DNA of 12,398 nucleotides from CASQEL01 sp036655975 (GTDB lineage Bacteria > Desulfobacterota > Desulfovibrionia > Desulfovibrionales > Desulfovibrionaceae): positions 1-12,398 of the forward strand of contig JAVVPD010000064.1 of the NCBI GenBank assembly GCA_036655975.1, written 5' to 3'. Below the pieces are notes generated by a model, which was not told the origin of the DNA, ran no database searches, and worked only from the letters and a program-made list of their open reading frames with translations. Position numbers and translations under genes: made by a program. This document shows, piece by piece, positions 1 through 7,427 of this stretch (position 1 is its first letter; the number at the start of each line of letters is the position of its first letter).

Positions 1-213
1 CCCACGTTAAAGCCGTTCTCCCGCGCGGTATTTCCCCCCCCGTGTAGCTTCCTGAGCCACTCTGGGCAGCGTGCTTTCCACGCGCCGTAAAGCTGCACCG
101 AGTTTCTTACTGATTTTCGCCCTCCCCTCCTTGTTTTTTTTTACGGAAAAATCTAGACTTATTCTTCACAAACGCATGATATCTGTTTTTATTCCAGACA
201 AGGAAGGAACACT
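1..213. other. Left-end leader upstream of yhaO, no supported gene
   Basis: This stretch holds no gene I can defend. A plus-strand frame is open from the window edge to a TAG at 45-47 and could be the last 14 codons of an upstream gene. Two minus-strand frames are also open across it but lack a convincing start, so the choice cannot be made. A short perfect hairpin (arms 69-73 and 79-83) has no T-tract behind it and is not a convincing terminator. The right half becomes AT-rich and contains the candidate yhaO promoter and ribosome binding site. Confidence 0.5.
131..159 (+). promoter_or_regulatory. Candidate sigma-70 promoter for yhaO-yhaN
   Basis: TTGTTT at 131-136 and TAGACT at 154-159 are separated by 17 nt and lie in an AT-rich stretch in an otherwise GC-rich region. 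They match the sigma-70 consensus at 3/6 and 4/6 positions, so the call rests on spacing, composition and position. A start near 166 would give a leader of about 48 nt before the ATG at 214. The run of nine T residues inside the spacer makes the -35 assignment uncertain. Confidence 0.35.
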
Positions 214-1563
214 ATGTACCCTGTCCGCTATATCCACGCGGCTGATCTGCATCTGGACGCCGCCTTTAAAGGCCTGTCCCGCGAATGTGCCGGCACGGGC
301 CCCATGGCCCAAAGTCTGCCTCAGGCCACCTTTACGGCTCTGCAACGCCTTGTTGATATATGCGAAGCGGAAAAACCCGATTTTCTCGTCATTGCCGGCG
401 ATATTTATAATCAGGAAGACCGCAGCATCAAGGCACAATTGCGCCTGCTCGATGCCTGCCAACGTCTTGAAAGCCATGGTATCCGTATTTTTTTGGCCCA
501 CGGTAACCACGATCCCTTGTCCTCCCGCCTGCAAACCATCCGTTGGCCTGATAATGTCACCATTTTCGGCGAAGGAATCGAATCCTGGCCCATCATGCGC
601 GAGGGTGTTCTTGTGGCGGTTGTCCACGGCATCAGCCATTCCACCGCCAAAGAAGGCCGCAACCTCGCGCTGGGTTTTTCCCGACAGCGCCCGCGCGGTG
701 TGGAAAAAGACAGCCCCTGCTTCCACTTAGGGGTGCTGCACTGCAGCGTCGAAGGCGGCAGCGGGGACACGCACGACCGCTACGCCCCGTGTACTTTGGC
801 TGATCTGAAAAACACCCACCTGGACGCATGGGCGCTGGGGCACATTCACCACAGGGGCGTATTGTCCACCGAGCCTTTTGTGGCTTATGCGGGCAATACC
901 CAAGGCCTGCATATTCTAGAAAACGGGCCGCGCGGCTGTCTGCTCGTGCAAGCCACCCCCACAGCCACAAGCTCCACCCCACCCCCCCTTGACAACAGCG
1001 CGGAAACGCCCTCCCCTTTCACCTGCACCGCAGATTTTAAGCCTTTGGGCCCCGTGCAGTGGGAAACGCTGGACGTTGATATCAGCACCGTGCAACACCT
1101 TGATAGTGTAGAAAATACCCTCCTTGAAGCCCTAGAAGCCGCTGCGGCAAAAACAGGGGTGCATTGCCAAGCCCTCATCGCCCGCATACGTGTCAGCGGT
1201 CGCACCGTGCTGGATAAAGATCTCCGAACACCCGCCGTACTGCACGAATTGACCGAACGCCTCCGCGCCAACAGCCTCAGCACACCGCAAGTATGGATAA
1301 AAGACATCGACGTACACACCGGGCAGGCATTAGATATGGAAGCCCTGAGCAAGCGCGAGGATTTATTGGGCGAAGTGGTACGCCTTGCCCAACACAGTGG
1401 GCAAAGCCCACACGAAGCCAAGAATTTGGCTAGCCCAGCGCTGGAGGTGCTGTTCAAACACACCAAGGCCAAAAATGCTTTAACCCCGCTTGATGACGCG
1501 CAAATTACCGACCTCATTACAGACGCGCAAAAGCTCTGCATCGACCTTATGGAGGCTCGCTGA
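214..1563 (+). CDS. yhaO: YhaO/SbcD/Mre11-family metallophosphoesterase (DNA repair nuclease subunit)
   Basis: A 449-residue calcineurin-like phosphoesterase, predicted to be the nuclease subunit that cuts DNA ends with its ATPase partner. The complete set of metal-binding motifs is present: D11/H13 in ADLH, D63 in AGDIYNQ, N98-H99-D100 in HGNHD, H176 in GVLH, and H210/H212 in GHIH. The remaining 200 or so residues are the variable capping/partner-binding region of the family. There is no signal peptide, so it should be cytoplasmic. The start is supported by AAGGA five bases before the ATG. The stop TGA (1561-1563) overlaps the ATG of the next gene by one base, so the two are translationally coupled. 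The large partner with a membrane hairpin points to the YhaO/YhaN type rather than classical SbcD/SbcC. The family is secure; the substrate is inferred. Confidence 0.9.
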   Translation: MYPVRYIHAADLHLDAAFKGLSRECAGTGPMAQSLPQATFTALQRLVDICEAEKPDFLVIAGDIYNQEDRSIKAQLRLLDACQRLESHGIRIFLAHGNHDPLSSRLQTIRWPDNVTIFGEGIESWPIMREGVLVAVVHGISHSTAKEGRNLALGFSRQRPRGVEKDSPCFHLGVLHCSVEGGSGDTHDRYAPCTLADLKNTHLDAWALGHIHHRGVLSTEPFVAYAGNTQGLHILENGPRGCLLVQATPTATSSTPPPLDNSAETPSPFTCTADFKPLGPVQWETLDVDISTVQHLDSVENTLLEALEAAAAKTGVHCQALIARIRVSGRTVLDKDLRTPAVLHELTERLRANSLSTPQVWIKDIDVHTGQALDMEALSKREDLLGEVVRLAQHSGQSPHEAKNLASPALEVLFKHTKAKNALTPLDDAQITDLITDAQKLCIDLMEAR

Positions 1564-4500
1564 TGCGTATTCGTTCTTTCCACATGGACGGCTTCGGCAT
1601 TTTTTCGGACGTCACCGTGCCGGCATTGCCTGCGGGTTTATCCATATTTCTGGGCAATAATGAAGCGGGCAAATCCACTTGTCTGGATTTTTTCCGCACC
1701 ATGCTCATGGGCTATCCTGACCATCGCAGTAAGGAAAACAGCCACCCGCCATTGCGGGGAGGACAAGCCGGAGGCAGCCTCACCCTAGACACCTTGCAGT
1801 ACGGTTTAGTCCGCCTAACCCGCCGCACGGGCACGGGTGGGGGCTTAGTAAGCCTGAGTGATGCCAGCGGTAAAGCCCTAGACGCGGCAGTGCTAGACCA
1901 AATTTTGGCAGGCGTCACCCGCGAAGTGTACCGCACCGTGTTCGGTTTCAGCCTGACGGAATTACAAAATTTTGACAGCCTCAATGCCGAGGGGGTACGC
2001 CACGCCCTGTACGGTGCCAGTTTTGGTATGGGCCTGCGCTCACCCCATCAATTGTTTAAGCAACTCGACGAACAAATGGAAAGTCTGTTCAAGCCCGGTG
2101 GCAGCAAACCCGCCTTGAACGCCACCTTCCGACAGTGGGATGAAATCACTAAAGACATCATCGCGGCAGAACAGGCATGCGCCCAATTTGACACCCTGTC
2201 TCTGGAATTAAGCGCCGCAGACCAAAGCTACAAAAATTCCCGCCAGCGCAAACACGCCATGGAACACGAACGCCGCCAAGTAGAGCGTCGGCTCGGGGTG
2301 TGGCGCCAGTGGGACGAATGGCGCAATCTGAAGGCCCGCATAGACAGGTTGGAACCCATAGCCCCCACCTTTCCCGAGGATGGCCCCGCCCGGCTGACCC
2401 GAGCCATGGAAAATACCGAAACCGCCGCCCGTCAGCTGACCTTGGTGCAGGAACGCTTACAGCGCACCCGCGACACCATAACTGCCGCCCAGCTCAAACC
2501 CGATATGCTGGCGGCCCTGCCTGAAATACAGTCGCTGACCGAGCGCAAAACCAGCTATCGTCAGGCCTGCACCAGCCTGCCCGCGCAAGAGGCGGCCCTC
2601 AAGCGTTCACAGGCCGACTTACAACGCCTGCTCAACGGTTTGGGGCCAGACTGGACCTGTGAGCGCATCCGCCAGACCAACCGCTCCCTGTTCGCCCGAG
2701 AAGAACTGGAACGGCAGGCCAACGAGATGAATGCGGCCCTGTCTGCCCACACCGCCGCAGTAGACAATTTGGAAAAAGCCAACCGAGCCGTGGAAAAAGC
2801 CGAGCACGATGTGGAGAAAGAGCAGCAGCGCTTACAGCATCTGCCCATGCCCGTCTCCTCACTGGACGATGCCGGACGCGACACCTTGCGCCGCACCCTC
2901 GCCCGCATTGAAGAAGTCCGCAGCCGCCTGCCCGAACGGCAGCGGGCCCTGCGCGAAGCCAATTCCACCTTTGCCCGCACCTATGAGCCTTTGCAACTAC
3001 ACCCCGGCAAGCCGGAACAATTATTACAAAATTTGGCAGATTCTCAAAACGAGGCTCTGGAATTGAGTCAAACGGTACAAGAGCATATGCGCGCTACCCA
3101 TGCCGCCGACCTTGCCGCCGCCGCTGCTCAGGAAGCCGAAGAAACCGTGAGAAGCCGCATCGAGCGCTTGCGGGCCCAACATCTTGCCAATCACGGGCCT
3201 ACCCGCGCCGCCTTAGACGCCCGCACCGTGGCGGTGCGTTCCCTGCGCCATGTCACCGCCAACTTGTCCGTAGAGCAGGATCGCCTCCGCGAAATGGACG
3301 ACCGCAAGGCCGCCATGGTCGCCCCAGCTCCGCTGAAAAGCTGGTGGCTTATCACCCTCGGGCTGGGGCTGATGCTGGCGGGCCTTGGCATGCTGCTGGT
3401 GCTCTGGCAATGGGGCATCACCATCATTACGCTCACCCCACAAATAATTTTACCCACCTCATGGTTGGGCTATTTGGGAGTGCTCTCTGGAGTGGCCTTT
3501 CTGGCGGGCGGCTTACCCCGTTCCGGCCCAGAGGCCAAGCGCCACCTCGCAGAAACAGAAATCTTGGGCAAGCGCCTCAGTGATGTACGCCAGCGCATTG
3601 CAGAATTAAAGGGCCAAATTGCCGGCCTGTGCGCCACTGCTGAAGTGGACAGTGCTGACGCCATCACCCTTGACGCTACCGAAATGTTGCTCGAGCGTGA
3701 ACGCGAATTGTGCGTCACCGAAGAACGCCTGAGTCAGGACATGGCGGATCTGCAAACAGAATACGGCCTGAGCAAAGAAAAAACCCGGCAGGCACACAAT
3801 ACGCGACAACAGACGGAAAGCCGCGTGCAGCAATGCCGCCGCCGTTGGCACGATTTTCTGTTAAGCTGTCACGTGGACTCAGTGCCCGCCCCCGAAGCCG
3901 CCGGCGTATTTTTTGGGCGGGTAGAAGCCGCCCGCGTAGCCCATGCCGCCGTACTGACCGTAGAAGCTGAATGCGCCCATTTGCAACACAGCCTTGACGA
4001 ACAGTACAGCCTTGCCATGGCCCTGCCGCCTGTGGCCGAACTTGTCAGTCAGGCCCAAGCCATGGCCCTGACGCTGAACCCTGATACAAAAGCACCACCG
4101 CAAGCCCCGCTGGAAAGCGTACTCAACGCCTTGCAGCAGGTGACAGAAGCCTGTCGCGAAGCCGATGCCGCCACCGAAGAACGCCTAAAGGCCAGTGCGG
4201 CGGTCAGCAATGCCGAATCCAATATGGAACGCGCCGAAATCCTGCAACATGACAGCGCTACAGCCTTGAAAGAAGCGGATCACAGGCTCACCACGGCCCG
4301 CGCCCTTTGGCGCGAAAACCTGCAATCTCTCGGGCTTGGGGTGGAGTTGTCCCCCCCCACCGTGCGTGAAGCGCTTGAAAGTATGGAACGCTGCCTGAGC
4401 GCGGAAGCCGAAGTAGCCCGCCTGAACGACGATATCACCCGCCTTGAGCGTGAAAAAGACGCCCTGACCCTGCCCATGCAGGCCCTGCTCACCCGCTTTG

Positions 4501-5573
4501 GACACCCCCTTAAACACGATTCAGACGGTGCTGTCCACTGGATCGCTTGCCTTGACAGCCTGTTGCAAGAGGCCCTGGCTATGGAAAAACTGGACACAGA
4601 ACTCCAGCGCCTCCACGCCAACTGTCTGGAACAACAGGATCTCCTCCGCAGTGCCGAAGCCACACTTGCCGACGCTCGCCAAGCCCAAGACAGCCTGTTG
4701 GAACAGGCCGGACTGAGCGATACCGAAGATTTTTTGCGCCACGCCCGCATCAAGGAAGAACGCGAAAATTGCTTACGCCGGCAAGCAGATTTGGAAGACG
4801 CCCTCACCCTGGCGGCAGCCCCCCAGCCCTTTGACGAATTCATCAATTCCTTTGCAGAATTTGACCGCGCAGAACGCGAAATGTATGTGGGACAATTGGC
4901 AGAAACTATTGAGACCTTAGACCAGCAGGAACGTGACATCAACACCCGCATGGCCGAACTCAACGCGCAAATCAGTATTCTCAGCACGGCGGATCATCTG
5001 GCCCAATTACGCCAGCGCCAAGCCTCCCTCGCCGAATCCATGCGCTGCATGGCCTATGAGTGGAGCCGCAACGCCGTGGCCCGCCGTTTACTCGAAGAAG
5101 CCAAACACCGCTTTGAACAGGAGCGTCAACCGCAAGTCATCCGCACCGCCTCGGAAATATTCGCGGGCATCACCCAAGGCGCGTGGATCAAAATCGCCGC
5201 CTCGCTTGAAGACAGCAGCTTGACTGTCCTTCCCGGCCTGGAACAGGGGCAAGGCTCCCCTCTGCCACCTTCTGTACTCAGCCGAGGCACCCAAGAGCAA
5301 TTGTATTTAGCCTTACGTCTGGCCTACATCCGCAACCATGCCACCCACGCCTCAGCCTTGCCCGTGATTATGGACGATATTTTGGTCAATTTCGATCCCA
5401 CCCGTGCCCGCCAAAGCGCCCAAGCCTTGCTGGCCTTAACGCAGGGCGGCGCCAATCCCGCACACCAGATTCTGTTTTTTACCTGTCACCCTCATATGGC
5501 AGATATGCTCCACTCTGTTATGCCGGCTTCACAAGTATTCAAGGTCAACAAGGGGACTATTACAGCGGGCTAG
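1563..5573 (+). CDS. yhaN: YhaN-type Rad50/SbcC-like AAA ATPase with central membrane hairpin
   Basis: A 1336-residue SMC-like ATPase, the presumed partner of the YhaO-type nuclease just upstream (one-base start/stop overlap). The N-terminal half of the ATPase carries Walker A, GNNEAGKST at 31-39. The C-terminal half has an ABC signature-like LSRGTQEQ at 1239-1246, Walker B VIMDD at 1268-1272 and a D-loop-like VNFD. Between them are two long Glu/Arg/Gln-rich coiled coils. At the middle, where Rad50 and SbcC carry a CxxC zinc hook, there are two hydrophobic segments (about 594-616 and 634-651) and no CxxC. This is the arrangement known for YhaN and suggests a membrane-tethered complex. The catalytic pair is Asp-Asp rather than the Asp-Glu of Rad50. 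No frameshift is seen. The family is secure; a role in double-strand-break processing is inferred. Confidence 0.9.
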   Translation: MRIRSFHMDGFGIFSDVTVPALPAGLSIFLGNNEAGKSTCLDFFRTMLMGYPDHRSKENSHPPLRGGQAGGSLTLDTLQYGLVRLTRRTGTGGGLVSLSDASGKALDAAVLDQILAGVTREVYRTVFGFSLTELQNFDSLNAEGVRHALYGASFGMGLRSPHQLFKQLDEQMESLFKPGGSKPALNATFRQWDEITKDIIAAEQACAQFDTLSLELSAADQSYKNSRQRKHAMEHERRQVERRLGVWRQWDEWRNLKARIDRLEPIAPTFPEDGPARLTRAMENTETAARQLTLVQERLQRTRDTITAAQLKPDMLAALPEIQSLTERKTSYRQACTSLPAQEAALKRSQADLQRLLNGLGPDWTCERIRQTNRSLFAREELERQANEMNAALSAHTAAVDNLEKANRAVEKAEHDVEKEQQRLQHLPMPVSSLDDAGRDTLRRTLARIEEVRSRLPERQRALREANSTFARTYEPLQLHPGKPEQLLQNLADSQNEALELSQTVQEHMRATHAADLAAAAAQEAEETVRSRIERLRAQHLANHGPTRAALDARTVAVRSLRHVTANLSVEQDRLREMDDRKAAMVAPAPLKSWWLITLGLGLMLAGLGMLLVLWQWGITIITLTPQIILPTSWLGYLGVLSGVAFLAGGLPRSGPEAKRHLAETEILGKRLSDVRQRIAELKGQIAGLCATAEVDSADAITLDATEMLLERERELCVTEERLSQDMADLQTEYGLSKEKTRQAHNTRQQTESRVQQCRRRWHDFLLSCHVDSVPAPEAAGVFFGRVEAARVAHAAVLTVEAECAHLQHSLDEQYSLAMALPPVAELVSQAQAMALTLNPDTKAPPQAPLESVLNALQQVTEACREADAATEERLKASAAVSNAESNMERAEILQHDSATALKEADHRLTTARALWRENLQSLGLGVELSPPTVREALESMERCLSAEAEVARLNDDITRLEREKDALTLPMQALLTRFGHPLKHDSDGAVHWIACLDSLLQEALAMEKLDTELQRLHANCLEQQDLLRSAEATLADARQAQDSLLEQAGLSDTEDFLRHARIKEERENCLRRQADLEDALTLAAAPQPFDEFINSFAEFDRAEREMYVGQLAETIETLDQQERDINTRMAELNAQISILSTADHLAQLRQRQASLAESMRCMAYEWSRNAVARRLLEEAKHRFEQERQPQVIRTASEIFAGITQGAWIKIAASLEDSSLTVLPGLEQGQGSPLPPSVLSRGTQEQLYLALRLAYIRNHATHASALPVIMDDILVNFDPTRARQSAQALLALTQGGANPAHQILFFTCHPHMADMLHSVMPASQVFKVNKGTITAG

Positions 5574-5611
5574 CGCAGGGCGCAGCCCCCCACGGGTGCT
5601 CGCAGATACAA

Positions 5612-5667
5612 ACAGCAACAGGCTTTCCCCTCTACGCGAAATGTATGAGGGAAAAGCCTGTTGCTGT
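5612..5667. terminator. 21-bp inverted repeat between convergent genes, probable bidirectional terminator
   Basis: Left arm 5612-5632 and right arm 5647-5667 are complementary over 21 positions with a single mismatch (a G-U pair in one RNA orientation), around a 14-nt loop. It lies 38 nt after the yhaN stop and 16 nt after the hpt stop, the usual place for a shared terminator. Neither side has a good T-tract. The minus-strand exit reads TTTGTATCTG, only mildly T-rich, and the plus-strand exit is not T-rich. It may therefore be a weak intrinsic terminator or a 3'-end stabilising hairpin. Confidence 0.6.
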
Positions 5668-5683
5668 AGACGTGCAAAAAATA

Positions 5684-6022
5684 TTACGCTTTAAACTCGG
5701 CCATTTCTGCAAGGGTGGTGTCAAGAACGCCGCGCATATTTTGCAAACGTTCTTCCATCGGCTCCGACTGGCGCAGGGCGACTTCCACTTCACGCGCCGC
5801 CTCTGCCAAAGCATGGGCGCTAAGATTAGCCGCAGACCCTTTCACCGTGTGGGCAAGGCGCACAGCTTCTTCACAGGAATTTTGCGCCATCAAGGCTGCA
5901 ATCTTGTCAGGCGCGTCGCCCATTGTTTCCGCAAAACGAAGCAATAGCTTGCCGTACAAGTTCCGATTATTCACAACGCGGCTCACACCTTCATCAATAT
6001 CCAAAATCTGCACATCAGACAT
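5684..6022 (-). CDS. Stand-alone Hpt (histidine phosphotransfer) domain protein
   Basis: A 112-residue protein that is one Hpt domain, which carries a phosphoryl group between a hybrid kinase receiver and a final response regulator. The phospho-accepting histidine is H58 in the signature AHTVKGSAANLSA, followed by the helical HALAEAAREVE segment. The rest is predicted helix, consistent with the four-helix bundle. No kinase, receiver or membrane segment is attached, so it is a soluble shuttle. The start is supported by AGGTGA six bases before the ATG. It has its own candidate promoter and faces yhaN tail to tail. The kinase encoded downstream in the window is a classical non-hybrid one and would not need an Hpt protein, so the partner is probably elsewhere in the genome. 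Confidence 0.88.
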   Translation of the reverse strand: MSDVQILDIDEGVSRVVNNRNLYGKLLLRFAETMGDAPDKIAALMAQNSCEEAVRLAHTVKGSAANLSAHALAEAAREVEVALRQSEPMEERLQNMRGVLDTTLAEMAEFKA

Positions 6023-6047
6023 AGTATATCACCTATAGTTAATACCG

Positions 6048-6057
6048 ATACATGTAT
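6048..6057. repeat. 10-bp perfect palindrome in the hpt leader
   Basis: ATACATGTAT is a perfect palindrome lying between the candidate -10 box and the hpt ribosome binding site, just after the predicted transcription start. That is a common operator position, but a 10-bp palindrome in AT-rich DNA can also arise by chance. No regulator is identified. Confidence 0.3.
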
Positions 6058-6067
6058 TGTTGGAGAT

Positions 6068-6096
6068 ATGTTAGCATAGCTCTGTAGAGGCAGCAA
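6068..6096 (-). promoter_or_regulatory. Candidate promoter for the hpt gene
   Basis: Reading the minus strand, TTGCTG (6091-6096) and TAACAT (6068-6073) are separated by 17 nt, and TG-C directly before TAACAT forms an extended -10. They match consensus at 3/6 and 4/6 positions. A start near 6061 gives a leader of about 40 nt. The surrounding gap, 6023-6169, is strikingly AT-rich compared with the flanking genes. Confidence 0.45.
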
Positions 6097-6169
6097 CTGC
6101 GAAAAAACGTATACCATCAATCTACAAAAAATTAAAACAATATTATTGATTTGTTATCTAAACTACAAG

Positions 6170-7420
6170 CTACAGACATGCTAACATTTCTGTCGGTAAA
6201 AGGCTGAATGCGCTGCTTTTTCCAACCTCTAACGTTCCGAAATGCTGTTTTTTCAGGCAATGGGCCCCGTTCACCGTCAACATACGGACAAGGGCTGCCA
6301 AAGGGACGTGCTGCTGCCTATGCAGCCACAGCGCATCTTCCCAAATATCCAGATTTGGTGCGGAACTCAAGCCGTCTGTCCCCAAACACAGGGGAATATT
6401 CGCCTGCATCAGCAGGCCCACCGGCGCGTCTCCTACAGCCAGCAAAGCATTGGAGCGCGGACACAAACATAAGGCAGTACCACTTTCCGCCAGCACGCGG
6501 GCATCGGCGGCATTGCAGTGAACACCGTGCACTGCCAGTGTGTCCGGCCCAAGCAGCCCCCAGTGGGCAGCCGCCCGCACCGGACGCAGTGCCGGAGCCT
6601 GCCAGTGCGCCGGTAAAATCCGCTCGGCATACAAATCCACCAAAGGGCCAGTACCCCGCAGCAGGGCCTCTTCTTCTTCAGGGGATTCAGCAAGGTGCAT
6701 ACTAAAGGGTCGCCCCTGTGCGCGGCAAAAACGCTGCGCCCTTTGCAACAAAGTCGGATGGGTAGAATACAGCGCGTGTCCGGCAGGGGCTAAACACGCT
6801 TCCTGCAGGGCGGGGGTAGCGTCCAGCAAGGTTCTCACCACAGCAGGATACGCCCCCCCGCGCTCGGCCAAAACGCTTTCCGGCGGCACCTGAAAACCGA
6901 ACCATTCACAAAAATGCACACCGTCCATACCCTGTTCACGTAAGGCCGCATGAACCACAGCTACACCGTGGCTGGTGTAATCCCCCACACAAATAATACC
7001 GCAGGAGCGCATGGCCCGCACCGCGCGCTTCACGTCTGCGGGCGCAAGGGGCGTCCCTAACAGAGGGATAAGGCTGCGTAACCACGGTACAAAACCCTGA
7101 TTCCACACCACGCGTTGTGTTCCCGCTGGCTCCAGCCCACGCTCAAGAAATGACAATTGCACATGGGTATGCGCGTTCACCAGCGCGGGCAGCATGCACA
7201 CCGCGCCCAGATCCTCCACCCGCACACCCACAGGGGCACGGAATGACCGAAAATTTTCTACCGCCCGAATCCGCCCCCCCTGCGCCAGCAACACCACATC
7301 ATCCCGCAGGTTTAGAGGCCGTACCAAGTCCGTCCCACGGGCCAGACCCTCCCCCGCCAGCGTGACACACTGCCGGACGCGGTAGGCCACGGCTGCGGGA
7401 GATTTTGGTGAAATAGGCAT
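6170..7420 (-). CDS. ATZ/TRZ-type amidohydrolase, aminofutalosine/SAH deaminase-like
   Basis: A 416-residue metal-dependent amidohydrolase of the COG0402 group. I chose the ATG at 7420 because TAGGAG lies just upstream; the open frame runs 32 codons further but enters the regulator gene. Metal and catalytic residues are present: H84 and H86 (NAHTH), H215 (GHALYST), H242 and E245 (MHLAES), H298 and H301 (HGVH), and D349 (GTDG). Members of this subgroup deaminate adenine-containing nucleosides. The layout NAHTH, then GFVPWLRSL, then HLAESPEE resembles enzymes assigned to aminofutalosine deamination in menaquinone synthesis, but that substrate is inferred. Gln88 stands where many relatives have Glu (HTHLEL). 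It is the last gene of the operon, seven bases after the regulator, whose TAG stop is part of this gene's ribosome binding site. Other options are SAH/MTA deaminase or guanine deaminase-like. Confidence 0.85.
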   Translation of the reverse strand: MPISPKSPAAVAYRVRQCVTLAGEGLARGTDLVRPLNLRDDVVLLAQGGRIRAVENFRSFRAPVGVRVEDLGAVCMLPALVNAHTHVQLSFLERGLEPAGTQRVVWNQGFVPWLRSLIPLLGTPLAPADVKRAVRAMRSCGIICVGDYTSHGVAVVHAALREQGMDGVHFCEWFGFQVPPESVLAERGGAYPAVVRTLLDATPALQEACLAPAGHALYSTHPTLLQRAQRFCRAQGRPFSMHLAESPEEEEALLRGTGPLVDLYAERILPAHWQAPALRPVRAAAHWGLLGPDTLAVHGVHCNAADARVLAESGTALCLCPRSNALLAVGDAPVGLLMQANIPLCLGTDGLSSAPNLDIWEDALWLHRQQHVPLAALVRMLTVNGAHCLKKQHFGTLEVGKSSAFSLLPTEMLACL

Positions 7421-7427
7421 AAGGCTC

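Noticed and set aside
3..47. Plus-strand open frame from the left edge to a TAG, possibly the tail of an upstream gene
   Set aside because: Fourteen codons with other frames also open give no basis for a call.
18..174. A minus-strand frame open from a TGA near 174 to a TAA near 18-20, with an AGGAGGGGAGG purine run that looks like a ribosome binding site
   Set aside because: There is no ATG, GTG or TTG at a usable distance from the purine run, and about 50 open codons can occur by chance at this composition.
186..199. Near-identical T-rich/ATTCCAGAC sequence also found near 12353-12367, as possible direct repeats flanking the region
   Set aside because: Nine-base matches are expected many times by chance in a window of this size, and no mobility gene lies between them.
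166..726. Long minus-strand open frames opposite yhaO, and similar ones opposite yhaN and the operon genes
   Set aside because: These are shadows in the C-rich codon pattern of real genes with full motif sets; none has its own recognisable motif or ribosome binding site.
6120..6169. T-rich stretch with a short A/T hairpin after the amidohydrolase stop, as an operon terminator
   Set aside because: The stem is only four to five A/T pairs with competing foldings; the T-run alone is not enough in such AT-rich DNA.
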